Of a stretch of DNA of 64,000 bases, positions 7,136 to 16,031 are shown piece by piece (positions within the stretch are counted from its first letter, which is position 1; each line of letters starts with the position of its first letter). Origin of the DNA: Flaviaesturariibacter aridisoli (GTDB lineage Bacteria > Bacteroidota > Bacteroidia > Chitinophagales > Chitinophagaceae). A model generated the notes under the pieces. The model ran no database searches, was not told the origin of the DNA, and was given only the letters and a program-made list of their open reading frames with translations. A program made the position numbers and the translations under genes. The stretch lies in contig NZ_SKFH01000002.1 in NCBI RefSeq assembly GCF_004343705.1, positions 186,001 to 250,000 of the forward strand, given 5' to 3'.

Positions 7136-8788
7136 TTAAATCATCTCGCTTTGCAGCAGTGGGTTCTTCGATCCGTTCGTCCGCTCCTCGTTGTACTTCC
7201 GCGCGGCGGCCACGAAATGCACGAAAAGAGGCTGCGGGTTTTCCACGGTGCTTTTCAGCTCGGGGTGGTATTGCACGCCGATGAAGAACGGGTGGTTCGG
7301 CAGCTCGATAATCTCCACGAGCCCGGTTTCGGGATTGCGGCCGCTCATCACCATACCGCCGGCCTCGTATTGCTCCAGGAAGGCGTTGTTGAATTCATAG
7401 CGGTGGCGGTGGCGCTCGGAGATCAGCGTGCTGCCGTAGATCTTGTGCGCCAGCGTGCCGGGCGTGATGGCGCAGGGATAAGCGCCGAGGCGCATCGTGC
7501 CGCCCTTGGCTGTTATGGCCTTCTGCTCCTCCATCATATTGATCACGGCGTCGGTAGCTTCGGGGTACATTTCGGTGCTGTGCGCGCCGCTGATGCCCAG
7601 CTTGTTGCGGCCATACTCGATCACCGCCATTTGCATTCCGAGGCAGATACCGAAGAAGGGCAGCCCCGTTTCGCGGGCGTATTTCACGGCCGTGATCTTG
7701 CCTTCGATGCCGCGGTGACCGAAGCCGGGCGCCACCAGCAACCCGTCGAGGTTGGCCAGCTTTTCGGAGATGTTGTCTTCCTGCAAAAACTCCGAATGGA
7801 TCGGCACCACCTGCACCTTGCATTCGTTAACGGAACCGGCGTGGATAAAGGCTTCCAGGATCGACTTGTAAGCGTCCTGTAGTTCTACGTATTTACCAAT
7901 GAGGCCGATGGTGAGGCGGGCCTTCGGGTATTTGAGCTTGTTGAGAAACACCTTCCACTTTTCCAGGTCCGGCTCGCGGTCGTTGGGCATATTGAGTTTC
8001 TTCAGCACGATCTCGTCGAGCTTTTCATTCTGCATCAGCAGCGGCACTTCGTAGATGGTGCTGGCGTCGGGCGCTTCGATAACGGCCTCCACCTTGACGT
8101 TGCAGAACTGCGCGATCTTGCGCTTGATGTCGTTGTTGATCGGCTCCTCGGTGCGGCACACGATAACGTCGGGAAAAACGCCCTGCTCCGACAGCATTTT
8201 TACGGAGTGCTGCGTAGGCTTGGTCTTCAGCTCCTTGGCGGCCTTGAGGTACGGGATGAGGGTAAGGTGCACTACCAGCAGGTCCTGCTCGTCGAGCTCC
8301 CACTGCAGCTGGCGTACGGCCTCGATGTAGGGCAGCGACTCGATGTCGCCCACGGTGCCACCGAGCTCGGTGATCACGATGTCGTATTCGTTCTTCTGCC
8401 CCAGCGCCAGCATACGCCGCTTGATCTCGTCGGTGATGTGCGGGATCACCTGCACGGTCTTTCCGAGGTAAGCACCTTCCCGCTCCTTGTTGATCACGGT
8501 CTGGTAAATGCGGCCCGTGGTCACGTTGTTGGCCTGCGTGGTAAAGATGTTGAGGAAGCGTTCGTAGTGGCCGAGGTCGAGGTCGGTCTCGGCGCCGTCT
8601 TCGGTCACATAGCACTCCCCGTGCTCGTAGGGATTGAGCGTGCCGGGGTCCACGTTGATATAGGGGTCGAATTTCTGGATCGTCACCCGGAGGCCGCGGG
8701 CCTGGAGCAGCTTGGCCAGCGAGGCCGCAATGATGCCTTTGCCCAAAGAAGAAGTAACGCCGCCGGTAACAAAAATATACTTCGCCAT
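7136..8788 (-). CDS. pyrG: CTP synthase
   Basis: 550 residues, typical family length. It converts UTP to CTP using ATP and glutamine in the cytoplasm. The synthetase domain starts with VTGGVTSSLGKG (residues 7-18, P-loop), and contains DPYINVDPGTLNP and the HGECYVTEDGAETDLDLGHY region. The class I glutamine amidotransferase domain has the nucleophile Cys382 in GICLGMQ and the His/Glu pair in YHPEL near the end. The start at 8788 (MAKYIFVTGG) is the conserved one; the frame extends 9 codons upstream. A -7 element lies at 8883-8890. Confidence 0.98.
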   Translation of the reverse strand: MAKYIFVTGGVTSSLGKGIIAASLAKLLQARGLRVTIQKFDPYINVDPGTLNPYEHGECYVTEDGAETDLDLGHYERFLNIFTTQANNVTTGRIYQTVINKEREGAYLGKTVQVIPHITDEIKRRMLALGQKNEYDIVITELGGTVGDIESLPYIEAVRQLQWELDEQDLLVVHLTLIPYLKAAKELKTKPTQHSVKMLSEQGVFPDVIVCRTEEPINNDIKRKIAQFCNVKVEAVIEAPDASTIYEVPLLMQNEKLDEIVLKKLNMPNDREPDLEKWKVFLNKLKYPKARLTIGLIGKYVELQDAYKSILEAFIHAGSVNECKVQVVPIHSEFLQEDNISEKLANLDGLLVAPGFGHRGIEGKITAVKYARETGLPFFGICLGMQMAVIEYGRNKLGISGAHSTEMYPEATDAVINMMEEQKAITAKGGTMRLGAYPCAITPGTLAHKIYGSTLISERHRHRYEFNNAFLEQYEAGGMVMSGRNPETGLVEIIELPNHPFFIGVQYHPELKSTVENPQPLFVHFVAAARKYNEERTNGSKNPLLQSEMI

Positions 8789-8882
8789 CGTTTCGATAGT
8801 TGTCGCGTGAATCAATAAATGTATGCGTAAAAAGGCCGGTTGACCAGCGAAGAAAGGAAATGATTCTTTCCGGGAGGTCGTG

Positions 8883-8890
8883 CAAACCTA
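8883..8890 (-). promoter_or_regulatory. -7 promoter element for pyrG
   Basis: Minus-strand TAGGTTTG, an exact TAnnTTTG match about 95 bp before the pyrG start. Confidence 0.5.
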
Positions 8891-8979
8891 CGGCAAAAAC
8901 AGGGCTGAAAAAGGGTATTTAACAGCACTGTGGAAAATGAGGGGAGAACCAGAGAGGGAATAATAAAGAGGGAAATACT

Positions 8980-9069
8980 TGATTACATGAATACATGAGT
9001 ACATGAGTACATGAGGTCAGAAATCAAACCTTCCCGCTACCCCCATGTAATCATGTATTCATGTACTCA
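8980..9069. repeat. 8-bp stop-phased inverted arrays between pyrG and purL
   Basis: TGA at 8980, 8988, 8996, 9004 and 9012 (units TGAnTACA), then TCA at 9051, 9059 and 9067: period exactly 8 bp in both arms. The right arm begins 14 bp after the purL stop codon. With the pyrG promoter this accounts for the 293-bp gap; no gene is seen in it. Confidence 0.9.
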
Positions 9070-9081
9070 TTTGATCTGCCC

Positions 9082-11313
9082 TCAAAGCAGCCCCAGCGCT
9101 CCCTCACTCTCCACACGCGCCAGCATATTCTCGATAGCGGTGTCATAGCGCTCGCGCCAGTCTTCGATGCGGCCCCAGTCCTGTCCGTCGATCACGAGCT
9201 CGCCACCGGTGACGGTGCCCAGCTTTTCGAAAGGATGGGCGCCGAGGGCGGCTTCGAAAGCGGCGGCCTGCGCAGGCAGCACGCTCACCAGCACGCGGCT
9301 CTGGGCTTCGCCGAACAGGAAGGCATCGGCACGAATGCCTTTATCGGAGCGGATATCGAAGCCCAGGCTGTTGCGGAAGCCGCTCTCGCAGAGGGCCACG
9401 AACAGTCCGCCTTCGCTCAGGTCGTGCACGGAGGCCGCCAGGCGCTGGAGGATGAGCGTGCTCACGGTTTGCTGGAGTTGGAATTCTTCTTCCAGGTCGA
9501 AGTGCGGCGCCGGGCTGAAGGCAACGCCCTGGATCGAATGCAGGTATTCCGAACAATTGATGTCATTGCGCGAAGAACCCACGAGGTACAGGAGGTCGCC
9601 GGCTTCCTGAAAGGCCAGCGTCGTCTTTTTCGACAGGTCGTCCAGCAGCCCCACCATACCGATGGTCGGCGTCGGGAAGACGGGTCCGTCGGGGTTCTGG
9701 TTGTAAAAGGAAACGTTGCCGCCCGTTACCGGCGTATCGAAGCGGCGGCAGGCGTCGCCCATGCCTTTGATGGCATGCACAAACTGGTAGTATACTTCCG
9801 GGTCGTAGGGGTTGCCGAAGTTGAGGCAGTTGGTCACGCCAAGAGGCTGGCCACCGCTGCACACGATGTTGCGGGCGGCTTCGGCCACGGCGATCTGCGC
9901 ACCCTTATACGGGTTGGCGTGCACGTAGCGGCTGTTGCAATCCACGGTCACTGCGAGGCCCTTGCCGGTTTCCTTCACCAACACTACGGGCGCGTCGGAA
10001 GGTGCGTTGGTGGATGTATTGTTGGTGCCCACCATCGAGTCGTATTGATTATAGATCCAGCGCTTGGAGGCGATCGTGGGCAGTGCGATGAGCTGCTCGG
10101 CCACGGCGCGCAGGTCCTGCGGCACCGCGATGCTGTCCGATTGGAAGGAAGCGATCTTTCCGAAGTACGCGGGCTCCTTGTATTCGCGGCTGTATTGCGG
10201 GGCGCCGCCGCCGAGCACCAGCTCATCCGCCGGGATTTCGGCCTCCAGGATTCCGTTCATATAAAAGCGCAGCAGGCCGTCGTTTGTCACCTCGCCGATG
10301 ACGGCGCTCTCGAGGTCCCACTTGCGGAAGACGGCGTTCACTTCTTCCTCGCGGCCTGCCTCCACCACCAGCAGCATACGCTCCTGGCTTTCGGAAAGCA
10401 GCAGCTCCCAGGCCTTCATATTCTGCTGGCGCATGGGCACTTTTTCCAGATCGATACGCATGCCTACGCCTCCCTTCGCGCTCATTTCGGCAGTGGAGCA
10501 GATGATGCCCGCGGCACCCATGTCCTGCATGCCTACAACGGCGCCGGTGGCCAGCACTTCGAGGCAGGCTTCCAGCAATTTCTTTTCCTGGAAAGGATCG
10601 CCTACCTGCACGGCCGGTAGTTCCTGTACGCTGTCGGAGGTGATGTCGGCGGAGGCAAAGGAAGCACCGCCGATGCCGTCCTTACCGGTGGCGGAGCCCA
10701 CGTACATGACGGGATTGCCTTCGCCTTCCGCGGTAGCCGAAACGGTCTTGCCTACGGGCACGATGCCTACGCTCATGGCGTTGACGAGCGGGTTGGTATG
10801 ATAGCACTGGTTGAAATAAATTTCCCCTCCTACCGTGGGTACGCCGAAGCAGTTGCCGTAGTGACCGATGCCGTGCACGACGCCTGCCAGCAGGTGCTGC
10901 GTTTTTTCTTCCTCGAGGCGGCCGAAGCGCAGCGAGTTGAGGGCGGCGATGGGGCGCGCACCCATGGTGAAGATGTCGCGGTGAATGCCGCCTACCCCGG
11001 TGGCCGCGCCCTGGAAGGGCTCGATGGCCGAAGGGTGGTTGTGCGACTCGATCTTGAACACCACGCCGAGGCCGTCGCCGATGTCCATAAGGCCGGCATT
11101 TTCCTCACCGGCTTTCACCAGCATACGCCCACCCTCGCGGGGCAGGGTTTTGAGCCATTTGATGGAATTCTTGTAGCTGCAGTGCTCGCTCCACATGCCC
11201 GAGAAGGCGCAGAGCTCGTTGAAGTTGGGCGTGCGCCCGAGCTTTTGACAGATTAGATCGAATTCTTCTTCGGTGAGGCGGAGCTGCCGGGCGGTTTGTG
11301 CGGTGATTTGCAT
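9082..11313 (-). CDS. purL: phosphoribosylformylglycinamidine synthase subunit PurL
   Basis: 743 residues, the small (PurQ/PurS-dependent) PurL form. It converts FGAR to FGAM in purine synthesis using ATP and ammonia delivered by PurQ. The N-terminal FGAM motif [11 protein letters not shown] (about residues 40-50), [26 protein letters not shown], and [14 protein letters not shown] are all intact, as are the second-half repeats ([21 protein letters not shown], and [12 protein letters not shown]). A -7 element lies at 11333-11340. purS and purQ are not in the window. Confidence 0.97.
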   Translation of the reverse strand: MQITAQTARQLRLTEEEFDLICQKLGRTPNFNELCAFSGMWSEHCSYKNSIKWLKTLPREGGRMLVKAGEENAGLMDIGDGLGVVFKIESHNHPSAIEPFQGAATGVGGIHRDIFTMGARPIAALNSLRFGRLEEEKTQHLLAGVVHGIGHYGNCFGVPTVGGEIYFNQCYHTNPLVNAMSVGIVPVGKTVSATAEGEGNPVMYVGSATGKDGIGGASFASADITSDSVQELPAVQVGDPFQEKKLLEACLEVLATGAVVGMQDMGAAGIICSTAEMSAKGGVGMRIDLEKVPMRQQNMKAWELLLSESQERMLLVVEAGREEEVNAVFRKWDLESAVIGEVTNDGLLRFYMNGILEAEIPADELVLGGGAPQYSREYKEPAYFGKIASFQSDSIAVPQDLRAVAEQLIALPTIASKRWIYNQYDSMVGTNNTSTNAPSDAPVVLVKETGKGLAVTVDCNSRYVHANPYKGAQIAVAEAARNIVCSGGQPLGVTNCLNFGNPYDPEVYYQFVHAIKGMGDACRRFDTPVTGGNVSFYNQNPDGPVFPTPTIGMVGLLDDLSKKTTLAFQEAGDLLYLVGSSRNDINCSEYLHSIQGVAFSPAPHFDLEEEFQLQQTVSTLILQRLAASVHDLSEGGLFVALCESGFRNSLGFDIRSDKGIRADAFLFGEAQSRVLVSVLPAQAAAFEAALGAHPFEKLGTVTGGELVIDGQDWGRIEDWRERYDTAIENMLARVESEGALGLL

Positions 11314-11332
11314 AATGGTGAAGTGAGGGCTA

Positions 11333-11340
11333 CAAAACTA
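11333..11340 (-). promoter_or_regulatory. -7 promoter element for purL
   Basis: Minus-strand TAGTTTTG, an exact TAnnTTTG match, 19 bp before the purL ATG. Confidence 0.55.
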
Positions 11341-11351
11341 AGGGGAGTTCG

Positions 11352-11440
11352 TGAGGCGTCAGGCGTGAGGCGTGAGCGAATCCTCCACATTTTATTCAGA
11401 TCGTCGATCGGCCCTGAAAATGGACGCGCCTGACGCCTCA
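11352..11440. repeat. 7-bp stop-phased inverted arrays in a divergent promoter region
   Basis: TGA/TCA at 11352, 11359, 11366 and 11373, and TGA/TCA at 11431 and 11438. The unit is the same GCGTSA type as at 1276 and 38561. Here the pair sits between two divergent gene starts and no terminator is enclosed. Confidence 0.8.
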
Positions 11441-11455
11441 CGCCACACGTTTCCC

Positions 11456-11463
11456 TACTTTCG
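11456..11463 (+). promoter_or_regulatory. -7-like element TACTTTCG before the 11470 gene
   Basis: One mismatch to TAnnTTTG, ending 6 bp before the TTG start, so the transcript would be leaderless. Confidence 0.45.
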
Positions 11464-11469
11464 CGAAAA

Positions 11470-12744
11470 TTGCCGGGCTTGTCCTACCTGCTGTTCGTGT
11501 TGTTCCTGTTGCTGTTTGTTTGGCTGCTGCGGAAGATTCCCTTCTTCCGCAACTCGGGGCTGTCGCAAACGCAGGTGCAGATCGTTTTCCTGCTGAAGGT
11601 CTTTGCCGGCATCCTCTATGGCCTGGTAGGCATCTACTATAGCCAGAAAGGCCAGATCGTGGACACCTGGTGGCTGCATTACCAGGGGCTGAAGGAAGGG
11701 GCGCTGCTCCATCGCGACCCGCATGCCTTCTTCACCGATCTGCTGCGCAACAACTACAGCCACGGCTTCGGCCGCTTCCTGTCGAGCCGCAACTCCTGGT
11801 GGAACGACCTGCACAGTAATCTTTTCATCAAGTGCCTCGCCCTGCTCAACGAGATCACGCGGGGGCATTACTTCGTAAACGTTCTCTTCTTTGCCTTCGC
11901 TACGATGGCAGGGCCGGTGGCGCTGTTCCGGATCTTTCACCAGCTGTACCCCGGCCGCAAGGCGGCGGTGTTCGTGGGGGCCTTCCTGGTGCCCTCCTAC
12001 CTGTTCTGGACCAGCGGCATTTTCCGCGATGCCCCGGTGGCCCTGGCGTTGGGAATGATCCTGTATTGCTTTTTCATGGGCCTACGCGATCGCTGGAAGG
12101 CGAAATACGTAGTAACGATCGTTGCGGGGCTGCTGTTGCTGCTCGTTTTCCGCAACTACCTGGTGGTGGTGCTCCTCCCGGCCCTGCTGGCCTGGTGGGT
12201 GGCCGCCCGCAGCCGCACGCATCCCCTGCTGGTGTTCGGGATCACGTACGCGGTGTACGGGCTGCTGTTCTTCTGCACCCGCTACGCCGTGCCGGTGCTC
12301 GACTTCCCACAGATGGCGGTGGAAAAGCAGGAGGACTTCTTTACCCTCGTCGGTAATTCGATGATCCCGGCGCCGAAGCTGCAGCCGACGGCCTGGTCGT
12401 TCCTGACCAATGCGCCGCACGCCCTCTCACTGCTCCTGCTGCGCCCCTGGCCGGGCGATGTCTACAACAGCTTTATCCTGCTGGCCTGCATCGAAACCTA
12501 CGTGCTGCTGGGACTATTCGGCTGGTGGCTGCTGCGCCACCGCGGCGGCCGAGTGGAGCCCTTCGTCGCGTTCTGTCTCTTTTTTGCGTTCACGCTCTTC
12601 CTGATGATCGGGTTCACGGTCAACTTCCTGGGGGCAATGGTGCGCTACCGGAGCCTCGTGCTTCCCCTGCTGGTGACACCGCTGCTGAGCACCCTGAGGC
12701 TGCGCTGGAAGGACCGGGAACATATGACAAATAAAAATATGTAA
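11470..12744 (+). CDS. polytopic membrane protein of unknown function
   Basis: 424 residues with roughly ten hydrophobic segments spread along its length. The layout (long lumenal-type loop after the second helix containing WWLHYQGLKEG and LSSRNSWWNDLHSN, and repeated paired helices) recalls GT-C fold glycosyltransferases or polysaccharide-pathway membrane proteins, but no diagnostic motif is certain. The only in-frame start before the first helix is TTG at 11470; an in-frame TGA at 11431 excludes a longer form. It is divergent from purL and 99 bp upstream of glnN, with no clear terminator between. Confidence 0.8.
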   Translation: MPGLSYLLFVLFLLLFVWLLRKIPFFRNSGLSQTQVQIVFLLKVFAGILYGLVGIYYSQKGQIVDTWWLHYQGLKEGALLHRDPHAFFTDLLRNNYSHGFGRFLSSRNSWWNDLHSNLFIKCLALLNEITRGHYFVNVLFFAFATMAGPVALFRIFHQLYPGRKAAVFVGAFLVPSYLFWTSGIFRDAPVALALGMILYCFFMGLRDRWKAKYVVTIVAGLLLLLVFRNYLVVVLLPALLAWWVAARSRTHPLLVFGITYAVYGLLFFCTRYAVPVLDFPQMAVEKQEDFFTLVGNSMIPAPKLQPTAWSFLTNAPHALSLLLLRPWPGDVYNSFILLACIETYVLLGLFGWWLLRHRGGRVEPFVAFCLFFAFTLFLMIGFTVNFLGAMVRYRSLVLPLLVTPLLSTLRLRWKDREHMTNKNM

Positions 12745-12843
12745 GACTTTTTCTGAAGAATCATGTGTTTTTGAAGCCCTTCCTTTCAAATTTTTAGATT
12801 TTTCTACCGGAATTGACGTTTTTTTGCGGAAACTTATCCGTTT

Positions 12844-15030
12844 ATGTCCTCTCTTCGCTTTGAAGCACTGAAAAATATCAACTCCACACCCACGGAGGTG
12901 GCCACCACGACCAAAGTGACGGCGATTTTTGCAGAAAACGTGTTTACGCACGCCGTTGCCCGCCAGTTCCTGGCAGACGAGGCCTTTAAAAGCTTGCAGG
13001 CATCCGTTAAGAACGGCCACAAGATCGACCGGAGCATGGCCAACCAGATCGCCAACGGCATCCGCGCCTGGGCCGAGAGCAAAGGCGTCACGCACTACAC
13101 CCACTGGTTTCAGCCCCTTACCGGCACCACCGCCGAAAAGCACGACTCCTTCTTTACCCTGAAGAGCGACGGCACCCCCATCGAGACCTTCGACGGCGAC
13201 GCCCTCATCCAGCAGGAGCCCGACGCATCCTCCTTCCCCAACGGCGGCCTCCGCGCCACGTTCGAGGCCCGCGGCTACACCGCCTGGGATCCTTCCTCCC
13301 CCGCTTTTATTATGGACATCGGCACGGGCAAGACCTTGTGCATCCCCACGATCTTCATCTCCTATACCGGTGAATCGCTCGACTACAAAGCCCCGCTGGT
13401 GAAAGCCCTCGAGGCCATCAACCGCGCCGCCGTGGACGTGTGCAACTACTTCGACAAGAACGTGACCCGTGTAACGCCCACCCTGGGCTGGGAGCAGGAA
13501 TATTTCGTAGTGGATGAAGGTCTCTTCAACGCCCGCCCCGACCTGCTGCTGTGCGGCCGCACCGTGTTCGGCCACTCGCCCGCCAAGGGCCAGCAGCTCG
13601 AAGACCACTACTTTGGTTCCATCCCCGAGCGCATTTACGCCTTCATGCGCGACTTCGAGCAGGAGTCGTACCGCCTGGGCATCCCCCTGCGCACCCGGCA
13701 CAACGAGGTGGCCCCCGCGCAGTTCGAATGCGCCCCCATCTTCGAAGAGGTGAACATCGCCGTAGACCACAATACGCTCCTCATGGACGTGATGACCCGC
13801 GTAGCCGCCCGCCACGGTCTGCGTGTTCTGTTACACGAAAAGCCCTTTGCCGGCATCAACGGTTCGGGCAAGCACAATAACTGGAGCATGGCCACCGATA
13901 CCGGTGTGAACCTGCTCGCCCCGGGCAAGACGCCGAAGACGAACCTCATGTTCCTCACCTTCTTCGTCAACACCATCAAGGCCGTGCACGACTACGCCGA
14001 CCTGCTGCGTGCCTCCATTGCTTCGGCCTCCAACGACTTCCGCCTCGGCGCCAACGAAGCGCCCCCGGCCATCATCTCCGTGTTCGTAGGCCAGTACCTC
14101 GCCAAGGTGCTGCAGGACGTGAAAGAGCGCGTGGGCGACAACTTCGATGAGCAAGACGAAAGCATGCTGAAGATGGACATTCACCGCTCCATCCCCGAGC
14201 TGCTTCAGGACAATACCGACCGCAACCGCACCTCGCCCTTCGCCTTTACCGGCAACAAGTTCGAGTTCCGCGCCGTGGGCTCCACCGCCAACTGCGCCAA
14301 CCCGATGACGGTGCTCAATACCATCATGGCCGAAACCCTGAAACAGTTCAAGAAAGACGTGGACGGCCTCATTGAAAAAGGCGAGAAAAAAGAGATCGCC
14401 ATCCTCCACACCATCCGCGAGTACATCGTGGCCTCCGAGAAGGTTTGCTTCGAAGGCGACGGCTACAGCGAAGAGTGGGAAAAAGAAGCCGAGCGCCGCG
14501 GCCTGGCCAACGTGAAAACGACACCGACCGCCCTCGACGCCATGGTGACCGAGAAGTCGCTGAAGCTGTTCCAGGACAACAACATCTACACCCACGCCGA
14601 GCTCGAGGCACGCCACGAGATCGAGCTGGAGAAATACATCAAGAAGGTGCAGATCGAGAGCCGCCTGATGGTGGACCTCGCCTCGACCCACATCATCCCG
14701 GCGGCCGTTCGCTACCAGAACACGCTGATCAACACCGTGCGCGGACTCAAAGACCTCGGCCTGGAAAGCACCGGCACCTGCACCCGCAACCTGCTGGAGA
14801 AGATCTCCAACCACATCAACGAAGCCACGAAAGCCGTGGAAGCCATGGTGGAAGCCCGCAAGAAGTGCAACAACATCACCGACAGCCGCGAGAAGGCCAT
14901 CGCCTACTGCACCGAGGTGAAGGAAGCCCACTTCGACAACCTGCGCTACCACGCCGACAAGCTCGAGCAGCTCGTGGACGACCGCGAATGGTCGCTCCCG
15001 AAATACCGCGAGCTCCTGTTCGTTCGCTAA
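12844..15030 (+). CDS. glnN: glutamine synthetase type III
   Basis: 728 residues, the long GSIII type common in Bacteroidota. It makes glutamine from glutamate, ammonia and ATP in the cytoplasm. The N-terminal GSIII-specific segment (ENVFTHAVARQFL, near residues 31-43) and the catalytic region are visible: GTGKTLCIPT, LGWEQEYFVVD (near 216-226), TRHNEVAPAQFECAPIF (near 285-301), and NGSGKHNNWSM (near 338-348). A strong terminator follows at 15064-15088, so it is probably monocistronic or ends a transcript begun at 11470. Confidence 0.97.
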   Translation: MSSLRFEALKNINSTPTEVATTTKVTAIFAENVFTHAVARQFLADEAFKSLQASVKNGHKIDRSMANQIANGIRAWAESKGVTHYTHWFQPLTGTTAEKHDSFFTLKSDGTPIETFDGDALIQQEPDASSFPNGGLRATFEARGYTAWDPSSPAFIMDIGTGKTLCIPTIFISYTGESLDYKAPLVKALEAINRAAVDVCNYFDKNVTRVTPTLGWEQEYFVVDEGLFNARPDLLLCGRTVFGHSPAKGQQLEDHYFGSIPERIYAFMRDFEQESYRLGIPLRTRHNEVAPAQFECAPIFEEVNIAVDHNTLLMDVMTRVAARHGLRVLLHEKPFAGINGSGKHNNWSMATDTGVNLLAPGKTPKTNLMFLTFFVNTIKAVHDYADLLRASIASASNDFRLGANEAPPAIISVFVGQYLAKVLQDVKERVGDNFDEQDESMLKMDIHRSIPELLQDNTDRNRTSPFAFTGNKFEFRAVGSTANCANPMTVLNTIMAETLKQFKKDVDGLIEKGEKKEIAILHTIREYIVASEKVCFEGDGYSEEWEKEAERRGLANVKTTPTALDAMVTEKSLKLFQDNNIYTHAELEARHEIELEKYIKKVQIESRLMVDLASTHIIPAAVRYQNTLINTVRGLKDLGLESTGTCTRNLLEKISNHINEATKAVEAMVEARKKCNNITDSREKAIAYCTEVKEAHFDNLRYHADKLEQLVDDREWSLPKYRELLFVR

Positions 15031-15063
15031 ATACATTCAGACATCAAGCAATCGATACGACAA

Positions 15064-15088
15064 AGGCCCCTTTCCAGGGGCCTTTTCA
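15064..15088 (+). terminator. intrinsic terminator of glnN
   Basis: AAAGGCCCC stem paired with GGGGCCTTT and followed by T-rich sequence, about 35 bp after the glnN stop. Confidence 0.85.
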
Positions 15089-15103
15089 TTAGGGTAGATT
15101 ACA

Positions 15104-15185
15104 TGAGCAAATGAGTACATGATTACGTGAGGGAAGAAGTGAGGGAAGATTTCTGACCTCATGTAGTCATGTATTCATGTAATCA
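15104..15185. repeat. 8-bp stop-phased inverted arrays ending at a gene's stop codon
   Basis: TGA at 15104, 15112, 15120 and 15128; TCA at 15159, 15167, 15175 and 15183. The last triplet is the TGA stop (minus strand) of the 15183-16028 gene. Unit TGAnTACA, as at 8980-9069. Confidence 0.9.
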
Positions 15186-16028
15186 CTTGCTCTTCCTTCT
15201 TCCCTTCCCCAATGCGTTGAGAAAGATCTGCTCATAGCTTACCATCACCTGTCCTTTCGAAAGCCGGCGGATATCGCCTCCTGCTTCAAACCGGTAGCCG
15301 GCGCTCAACTTCGCAGTGCTCCGGAAAATCAGCTGCAGCGAAGGCGCCAGGTCCACGTAATACTTTTCGCTGGGAAAACGCAGGTTGCGGTGGCCCAGTA
15401 GTTCTACGTACAGGTTCAGGTTGGTCTGGTTGTAGTCGGTGTATTGCCGGGGCAGGAGCAGCACGCCCGCCGACAGCGAATACTGCAGGGCCTCCCAGGC
15501 ATACCTGCCGGAAGTCTCTTTTTCCCAGCGGTCTTTCGGCAGCAGTTCCAGCAGGGAGCCCGTAGCCGAAAAGGCCCAGCGATCGACCAGTTGGGTGGCG
15601 ATGAGGCCGCCCTGCACACCGCTGCCGTCGCCCCAGAGGTTGATGTCGTTGCGCTCCAGCGGAGCGCGGCTCCAGGCCGTGGCGGCAAAGGCCGCCATGC
15701 GGAAGTGGCGGTGCACCTCGTCGCGGCTCAGGAAGCGGTACTTGGCATAAGCCCGCGCGGCTTCGTAGGAGAGCGACCCGCTGTACATGTCGGAAAAAGT
15801 AAGCGCCCCGTGGAGCATCCACTTTTTGTTGAGGCCAAACATAACCTCGGGCATATAGCGCTGCTTCACCCGGTCGTCGTGCACGGAACGCATGAACATG
15901 CCCGTGGCCTTCGCGCTGACCGATCGCGACGGCATGTTCGATGCCGGCTCGGTCCAGGGATACAGCTCCTGTGCCGAAGCGGAGAAAAAGGCGCCGGCAA
16001 GAGCCGGCGCCAGCAGGTATTTATACAT
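15183..16028 (-). CDS. exported protein, probable outer-membrane beta-barrel, in metal cluster
   Basis: 281 residues with a signal peptide (about 1-19, ending SASAQ). The mature chain is rich in alternating aromatic and polar residues (MLHGALTFSDMYSGSLSYEA, AKYRFLSRDEVHRHFRMAAF, NLNLYVELLGHRNLRF) and ends in strand-like segments, as in small Bacteroidota outer-membrane barrels. No family name can be assigned. It is the last gene of the minus-strand metal cluster, 3 bp after the HMA gene, so a link to metal export or sensing at the outer membrane is inferred. A GC-rich hairpin with a T5 run lies within its signal-peptide codons (15985-16011). Its TGA is the last unit of an 8-bp array. Confidence 0.75.
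   Translation of the reverse strand: MYKYLLAPALAGAFFSASAQELYPWTEPASNMPSRSVSAKATGMFMRSVHDDRVKQRYMPEVMFGLNKKWMLHGALTFSDMYSGSLSYEAARAYAKYRFLSRDEVHRHFRMAAFAATAWSRAPLERNDINLWGDGSGVQGGLIATQLVDRWAFSATGSLLELLPKDRWEKETSGRYAWEALQYSLSAGVLLLPRQYTDYNQTNLNLYVELLGHRNLRFPSEKYYVDLAPSLQLIFRSTAKLSAGYRFEAGGDIRRLSKGQVMVSYEQIFLNALGKGRRKSK
15985..16011 (-). promoter_or_regulatory. terminator-like hairpin inside a coding region
   Basis: Minus-strand GGCGCCGGC-TCTT-GCCGGCGCC stem (9 bp, perfect) followed by TTTTT, within codons about 6-15 of the last gene of the metal cluster. It has the form of an intrinsic terminator and could attenuate expression of that gene. Confidence 0.5.
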
Positions 16029-16031
16029 CGC

